Positions 12,048 through 16,311 of a stretch of DNA of 16,311 bases are shown one piece after another. The notes beneath the pieces are model-generated. The model did not search any database and was not told the origin of the DNA. It saw nothing but the letters and a program-made list of their open reading frames with translations. A program made the position numbers and the translations under genes. Source of the DNA: an uncultured Caryophanales bacterium (lineage in GTDB: Bacteria > Bacillota_I > Bacilli_A > RFN20 > CAG-826); assembly GCA_947303105.1 (NCBI GenBank), contig CAMYXQ010000009.1, positions 1-16,311 on the forward strand. The letters are read 5' to 3'. How positions within the stretch are numbered: the stretch's first letter is position 1; every line of letters starts with the position of its first letter.

Positions 12048-14072
12048 TCAATCTCCCTTCTGGTTGACGCTTCTTCTAGCGGCATCCAAGTATTCGTTGA
12101 GGGTCAACTCAAAATTGTTGATGACGCGCTGCATGCGCTCGTTTTCGAAGGCCGCAGCCGCCATGGTGAAGTGACCGCCACCGCCCATCTTCTCACAGAG
12201 AAGTTGGACATTGACCGTGCCATCGCTTCGGGCGGAAATACGGATCGTCTTCTCATCGGTTTTGCCAAAGACGAAGCAAGCGTTCACGCCTTTGAGCTGC
12301 AATAACTGGTTGGCGACTTTGGAAATCGTGCTGCGTTCGATGATGTCATCTTCGTCAGCGACGCAGTAAACGATGCCGTAATGCGGGGTTTTCATCGTGG
12401 AAACGATACGGGTGATAAGGGCGTACTCCTCATATTCGTCTTTGAGGTAATCGTCGGCGATGCTGTTATCGGCACCATATTCTTTGAGGATTTCGGCGGC
12501 TTCGAAGGTACGCATGCCGGTCGATTTGCTCTTGAAGTAGTTGGAATCGAGGAAGATGCCGGAAAGCATCAAGGTCGCGAAACTCGGGGCGAGCTCGATG
12601 CGCGGGTTCGCGGTCGCGTAGCGGATCATCATCGCGAGGAGTTCCGAAGCGCTCGAAGCGCTCGGCTCGATGTAGGACAAGGCCGGTCTTTCGATGAATT
12701 CGCTGGCCCGGCGATGGTGGTCGATGACGATGACTTTGCTGGCTTTGTCGAGGGCCTTCGGAGCCATGGTCAGACTCGGACGGGAGACGTCGACGACGAC
12801 GAGCAAGGAACTGTTCTGAATATCGCTGACCGCTTCGCTCGGGGAGATGGTCATCGCATCAAGCTGCTCTTTGACGAAGGCTTCCTGGAAAGCGAAACGG
12901 GTCTTCTTTTCGGTGTTCTTCGCGTTGTAGATAATCTTGCAGGATTTGCCGCACCACTGGGAAATGGCCATGATGCCCAAGCAGCTGCCGAGGGCGTCCA
13001 TATCGAGGTCGGTGTGACCCATGACGAAGACGTTGCTGGAACTCTTGATCAAAGAGATCAAGGAGTCGGCGACGGAACGGACTTTGACCTTGGAGGTATT
13101 CTCCACCGCGGCGGTCTTACCGCCGAAGAAGACGAGTTCCGAACCATATTTGCTGACAACCGCCTGGTCGCCGCCGCGGGAAAGGGCGACGTTGACCGCA
13201 CTGGACGCCATTTCGTTCAGTTTGGAAACATCCGGGAAGTTATGGGCGAAACCAACGGACAAAGTCAGCGGGTTTTCCCCGACTTTCCAGGCGCTGCGGA
13301 CTTTCTCGAGGACGGAGAATCCATCGATTTCCATCTTGTTGAGGGAGTTGAAGTTGCAGACGGCGAAGTATGTATCGTTTCTGACACGGCGGAGCAATAC
13401 GCCAAAGGAACGGAAATAATCGGTGATGATGCTGCGGACGTTGTTGACCGCATCGGCGAGTTCATCGGTTTCCGAGGCGATGTCGTCGTAGTTATCGATC
13501 ATGATCATGCCAAGGGCGAGGGCCTGCTCCTTGTTGTAGTTCATGATGTTGTCGTAATCGGTGCAGTCTTTGAAGATGAATAGACGCGGCTCACTCATAT
13601 ATTTCACTTGGTAGGTTTTTCCTTTTTCTTCCAAGTGAATCACTTTGTTGGCCGGGGCGTTCACGAGCTCTTTGAGCTCGGGATGCCATGAAAAGACATT
13701 GGAATCGATGAGGTCTAACTGACGGGAGGAGAACAAGGAGTTCGTCCAAAGGATCGTGCCGTTTTCGTCGGTGACGAGCAGGCCGAGTTGGCCGAAGTTT
13801 TGGACTTCCTGGGTTTCATTGCCTAGCAATGACGCGACTTCGAGGTCGGCTTTCTGACGCATCTTGCTGATGCGGGCGAGTACGCCCCAAATGAAGAACA
13901 AATCGACGGCGATGAGACCGACGAAGATGGCAATGAGAGCCATTTCGGAGACATATGTCCGGAAATTGAACCAGTCGAAGTATTCAAACAAAACCGCCGC
14001 GACGGCGAGGAGAATCTCAATGATGGAAATGATGAGAATCGCTATTTTATATTTTTTCAGTGTCTTATTCAT
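12048..14072 (-). CDS. gdpP: Cyclic-di-AMP phosphodiesterase GdpP
   Basis: Membrane enzyme that hydrolyses the second messenger c-di-AMP and so affects potassium and wall homeostasis. The 674 residues have two N-terminal transmembrane segments (about 9-30 and 44-65), a PAS domain (about 85-165), a degenerate GGDEF domain lacking the GGDEF signature (about 170-305), then DHH and DHHA1 domains. DHH motifs: GHTDLDMDALGS, VVVDVSRPS and VIDHHRR. DHHA1: KMGGGGHFTMAA. The first motif reads DLDMDALGS where NPDxDAxGS is usual. The start at 14072 follows a TATAAT box by 7 nt with no Shine-Dalgarno sequence, indicating a leaderless message; upstream in-frame Mets lie in the promoter. It heads the operon through rlmH, the yybT-rplI-dnaC order of Bacillota. 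Confidence 0.95.
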   Translation of the reverse strand: MNKTLKKYKIAILIISIIEILLAVAAVLFEYFDWFNFRTYVSEMALIAIFVGLIAVDLFFIWGVLARISKMRQKADLEVASLLGNETQEVQNFGQLGLLVTDENGTILWTNSLFSSRQLDLIDSNVFSWHPELKELVNAPANKVIHLEEKGKTYQVKYMSEPRLFIFKDCTDYDNIMNYNKEQALALGMIMIDNYDDIASETDELADAVNNVRSIITDYFRSFGVLLRRVRNDTYFAVCNFNSLNKMEIDGFSVLEKVRSAWKVGENPLTLSVGFAHNFPDVSKLNEMASSAVNVALSRGGDQAVVSKYGSELVFFGGKTAAVENTSKVKVRSVADSLISLIKSSSNVFVMGHTDLDMDALGSCLGIMAISQWCGKSCKIIYNAKNTEKKTRFAFQEAFVKEQLDAMTISPSEAVSDIQNSSLLVVVDVSRPSLTMAPKALDKASKVIVIDHHRRASEFIERPALSYIEPSASSASELLAMMIRYATANPRIELAPSFATLMLSGIFLDSNYFKSKSTGMRTFEAAEILKEYGADNSIADDYLKDEYEEYALITRIVSTMKTPHYGIVYCVADEDDIIERSTISKVANQLLQLKGVNACFVFGKTDEKTIRISARSDGTVNVQLLCEKMGGGGHFTMAAAAFENERMQRVINNFELTLNEYLDAARRSVNQKGD

Positions 14073-14079
14073 GGAAAAC

Positions 14080-14104
14080 ATTATAGCCCGAAGTGGGGCT
14101 ATAA
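14080..14104 (-). promoter_or_regulatory. gdpP promoter with palindromic operator
   Basis: Minus-strand TATAAT (14080-14085). TTATAGCCC (14081-14089) and GGGCTATAA (14096-14104) form a perfect 9-bp inverted repeat with a 6-bp centre that covers the -10 box and spacer. The same element is at the pepO promoter (16163-16183). Confidence 0.75.
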
Positions 14105-14198
14105 ACCAAAGGAAAAGGGGGCGGATATTCCTCACTCATCGCATAAGGCGCATTTTATCGCGGTTCTTACGCGTTTTTTCGGTTGGATCTTTTAGATC

Positions 14199-14228
14199 GA
14201 AAAAGAAAAAGCCGCCCGAACGGACGGC
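14199..14228 (-). terminator. Terminator of the M13 peptidase gene
   Basis: Minus strand: GCCGTCCG and CGGGCGGC arms around a TTCG-type loop (14211-14228), followed by TTTTTCTTTTT. It lies 15 nt after the pepO stop. The rest of the gap to gdpP (14105-14198) shows only weak hairpins. Confidence 0.9.
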
Positions 14229-14242
14229 AATGTTCTTATCGA

Positions 14243-16135
14243 TTACCAGATGACGACGCGCTTGGCTGGAGCGATATACATCTTGTCGGTCTTCTTGACG
14301 TCGAAGGTCGTGTACCATTCCTCGAAGTTCCGTGGCGGCATATTGGCGCGGAGGATGGTCGGTCCGTGAACGTCGACGGTGAGAAGCAACGAGCGATACT
14401 GATCGGTGGCTTTCTGGCACCAAATCCTCGCCCAGTTGGTGAAGTACTCAACATAGTTGGCGTCTTTCATTTTCTTCATGATGTGCAGGGTGACCGCAAC
14501 ACCGCCATTGTCGGCGATATTCTCGCTGACGATGAGGGAGCTGTTGACCTTGCCCCAAGGCAATTCGATGCCGTCAAACTGCTTGATCATCGCTTTCGTC
14601 TTCTTGCTGAAGTTGCGGAAGTCTTCCTTGGTCCACCAGTTGTTGAGGTTGCCGTTTTCGTCGCACTTGGCGCCATTGTTATCGAAGGCGTGGGAGATTT
14701 CGTGGCCGATGACCGCGCCGATGCCACCCAAGTTCTCCGAACGGGTCTGATGGATGGAATAGAACGGGGGCTGCAAGATCGCCGCCGGGAAGGTGATGTC
14801 GTTCCGGGACGGATCGTAGCAGGCATTGACCATGTGGCCCGGCATGAGCCATTTATTCTTATCAACCGGCTCATTCAGTTTACTGAATGAATCGAGGAGT
14901 TTCGCTTGGCGGATGCCCATGACGTTCTTATAGAGGGAGTCGCGGGAGTTGACGACGAAGCGATCGTAGAGGGGATCCACCGCATCCGGGTAACCCATTT
15001 TGATCTTCATCACATTGAGTTTGAGGATGGCTTTCTCCTTCGTAGAAGGTGAAAGAACATCGTTGCTGGAGATTCTTTCTTTGTAGGCATCAACGATCTC
15101 GCGGACCATCTCCACCACATCTTTCTTGGCTTCTTCGCCGAAGTATTTCAAACCGTAATAAACGCCGACGGGCTCACTGAATTGGGCGGAGGCGAGCTGA
15201 TAGGCGAATTTGACCGGTTCGGCTTCCTTGGCGACGCCGGTGAGGGCGCGGCGGAAAGCCCCGGTGAGGGCGCGGAGATCCTCGCTGAGGAGGTTGCCGT
15301 TATCCAATAAGAAATTCACATAGGCCCAATGGAGATATTTCGGGAAATTCTCTTCGTTGAAGAGAGTCTTGAATCCTTTGAGGAAACGCGGGTCGCCGAC
15401 GATGGTGGTTTCCGGGACGAAACCGAAGATTTTTTTAAGGACGCTCTTGAAGGCGATCGGCTTGAGCAAGCCATTGACTCGGCCGGTGCGGAACGGATTA
15501 TAAATCTTGGTATATTCGCTCCATTCTTCGCTCGATTTGACCAAAGTGGCGATGATCGCGTCAAAGGCCAAAGTGTCTTCGAGATATAACGCCTTGTCCT
15601 CTTCGCTCAGATCGGTGAAACTCAAAGCCTGAAGGGCGAAAGTCTTCCACATGCTGAGCAGCGTGTCCTTCTGGGGACTGGCATACATCGTGGTGTCCGG
15701 CAAAATCGTGGATGGGCCGACCAAAAGGAGGCAATGCTTGTTGCTGTCTTTGAAGTCGATATCAACATCGAAATGGAATGGCAACGGATAACGGTTAAGC
15801 ACGAATGTTTTGAGTCTTCTATTCAAAGAATAGATACTGTCGGTCGATTGAATGAAACGCAAATCTTTCAGCATCGGTTTGATACCGTTTTTGTTGCGGC
15901 GTTTCACGTCCTTTGCCAAGGCATAAAGCGTAACGGCTTTTTCCATGTTGGCATCGGGATACTCTTTGGATTTGGAGAGTTCTTTGAACTCATCCATCAT
16001 GATTTTCTCGACGTTTTTGTGAAGCTCTGAGAAGCCACCGGCGACCGGCATATCTTCAGGGATGACTAACGAATCGATCTTTTCTTGGTTCACGAAATGA
16101 TACAAATCGTCTTGGATGCGGATTTTTTCTTCCAT
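14243..16135 (-). CDS. pepO: M13 (neprilysin) family zinc endopeptidase, PepO-like
   Basis: Cleaves oligopeptides. It has no signal peptide or membrane anchor (starts MEEKIRIQDDLYHFVNQEKI), so it is probably cytoplasmic like lactic-acid-bacterial PepO. The 630 residues are full length. Motifs: NACYDPSRNDITFPAAILQP (substrate-binding region), VIGHEISHAFDNNGAKCD with zinc ligands HExxH near residue 477, and ENIADNGG near 538 (third ligand Glu, then Asp; the common form is ENIADLGG). The C-terminus is KRVVIW, with the terminal Trp but without the usual nearby Cys, consistent with no disulfide. The start at 16135 has AAGGAG (16144-16149) 8 nt upstream. Monocistronic, with its own promoter and terminator. 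Confidence 0.94.
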   Translation of the reverse strand: MEEKIRIQDDLYHFVNQEKIDSLVIPEDMPVAGGFSELHKNVEKIMMDEFKELSKSKEYPDANMEKAVTLYALAKDVKRRNKNGIKPMLKDLRFIQSTDSIYSLNRRLKTFVLNRYPLPFHFDVDIDFKDSNKHCLLLVGPSTILPDTTMYASPQKDTLLSMWKTFALQALSFTDLSEEDKALYLEDTLAFDAIIATLVKSSEEWSEYTKIYNPFRTGRVNGLLKPIAFKSVLKKIFGFVPETTIVGDPRFLKGFKTLFNEENFPKYLHWAYVNFLLDNGNLLSEDLRALTGAFRRALTGVAKEAEPVKFAYQLASAQFSEPVGVYYGLKYFGEEAKKDVVEMVREIVDAYKERISSNDVLSPSTKEKAILKLNVMKIKMGYPDAVDPLYDRFVVNSRDSLYKNVMGIRQAKLLDSFSKLNEPVDKNKWLMPGHMVNACYDPSRNDITFPAAILQPPFYSIHQTRSENLGGIGAVIGHEISHAFDNNGAKCDENGNLNNWWTKEDFRNFSKKTKAMIKQFDGIELPWGKVNSSLIVSENIADNGGVAVTLHIMKKMKDANYVEYFTNWARIWCQKATDQYRSLLLTVDVHGPTILRANMPPRNFEEWYTTFDVKKTDKMYIAPAKRVVIW

Positions 16136-16161
16136 GCTGAATTCTCCTTTTTGGCTGAATC

Positions 16162-16183
16162 ATTATAGCCACTCGGGCTATAA
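16162..16183 (-). promoter_or_regulatory. pepO promoter with palindromic operator
   Basis: Minus-strand TATAAT (16162-16167) with start expected near 16155. TTATAGCC (16163-16170), 5-bp centre, GGCTATAA (16176-16183) form a perfect inverted repeat over the -10 box, matching the gdpP element. Confidence 0.75.
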
Positions 16184-16211
16184 AACAAAAGAGCCGCGGG
16201 GTGGCGGCTCT
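16184..16211 (-). terminator. Terminator of the gene entering from the right
   Basis: Minus strand: AGAGCCGC-CACCCC-GCGGCTCT (16190-16211), then TTTTGTTTTAT. It abuts the pepO operator. Confidence 0.9.
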
Positions 16212-16226
16212 CTGTTTGGTAATCAA

Positions 16227-16310
16227 TTAAGCGTTAAACGCTTTGGTGTTCAGATCGATGACGATCTCCGTTCCGTAAGATTTGTCGTAGAACATGTTCA
16301 TCGTCTCGAC
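16227..16310 (-). CDS. C-terminal end of an unidentified protein (partial)
   Basis: The last 27 codons, ending TAA (16227-16229), read through the window edge. The end is FYDKSYGTEIVIDLNTKAFNA. It is too short to identify. Being coding is supported by the terminator immediately downstream and by the codon-level pattern; the gene continues beyond the window. Confidence 0.65.
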   Translation of the reverse strand, partial: VETMNMFYDKSYGTEIVIDLNTKAFNA

Positions 16311-16311
16311 C

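Noticed and set aside
12381..13583. A 400-codon plus-strand ORF
   Set aside because: It is antisense to gdpP, whose protein has full domain motifs. The plus-frame product is low-complexity Asp/Gly/Val/Phe, a codon-bias shadow.
14150..14180. Plus-strand terminator CGCG...CGCGTTTTTT
   Set aside because: A 4-bp stem only, and no rightward gene precedes it.
14183..14890. A 235-codon plus-strand ORF
   Set aside because: It is a shadow of the M13 peptidase C-terminus, including the terminator region.
156..16135. Mycoplasma genetic code (UGA as Trp)
   Set aside because: TGA serves as stop in the HAD, rlmH, walJ and gdpP genes, and Trp residues are encoded by TGG.

Overview
The window looks like a chromosome segment from an uncultured Bacillota (Firmicutes) lineage close to the Mollicutes (Erysipelotrichia, RF39 or Izemoplasma-like). 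Three things support this. The minus-strand order gdpP-rplI-dnaB-walJ-rlmH is the Bacillota arrangement often found near oriC. Strong AAGGAGG-type ribosome binding sites are common. The tmRNA encodes a tag that starts with Asp and ends in -YACA, recalling Mycoplasma tags. UGA is used as a stop and Trp is encoded by UGG, so the code is standard and this is not a Mycoplasma proper. The lineage placement is an inference from these features, not a search result.

Layout. 1-155: no gene recognised. 156-1100 (-): L-lactate dehydrogenase. 1241-1907 (+): a Phd/YefM antitoxin and RelE/ParE-type toxin operon with its own promoter and terminator. 1922-3381 (-): about 1.46 kb, G+C-rich, without a convincing ORF, and best read as one very large structured noncoding RNA. 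It has a TTGACA/TATCAT promoter, A-tracts upstream, many hairpins with GNRA or GG-URAA-CC loops, no run of four U's internally, and a GCGA-capped terminator. 3517-5079 (-): a two-gene ABC-2 exporter. 5095-5902 (-): a RelB antitoxin and PIN-domain toxin operon lying between two near-identical terminators. 5945-6343 (-): tmRNA (ssrA). 6495-7682 (+): a four-helix membrane protein of unknown function. 7712-8047 (-): an unrecognised 111-residue protein. 8106-8906 (+): a Cof-type HAD phosphatase. 8907-14072 (-): a tightly overlapped operon, gdpP, rplI, dnaB, walJ, rlmH. 14243-16135 (-): an M13-family metallopeptidase (PepO-like). 16227-16310 (-): the last 27 codons of another gene.

How it fits together. 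The core genes serve c-di-AMP turnover, the ribosome (bL9, RlmH, tmRNA), replication (DnaB), fermentation (Ldh) and peptide turnover. The accessory content is two toxin-antitoxin modules and the giant RNA. gdpP and pepO share a palindrome, TTATAGCC(C)-N5/6-(G)GGCTATAA, laid over the -10 box, which suggests common control. The candidate new biology is the giant minus-strand RNA at 1922-3381. I could not match it by eye to OLE, GOLLD, ROOL, rRNA, RNase P or intron RNAs.
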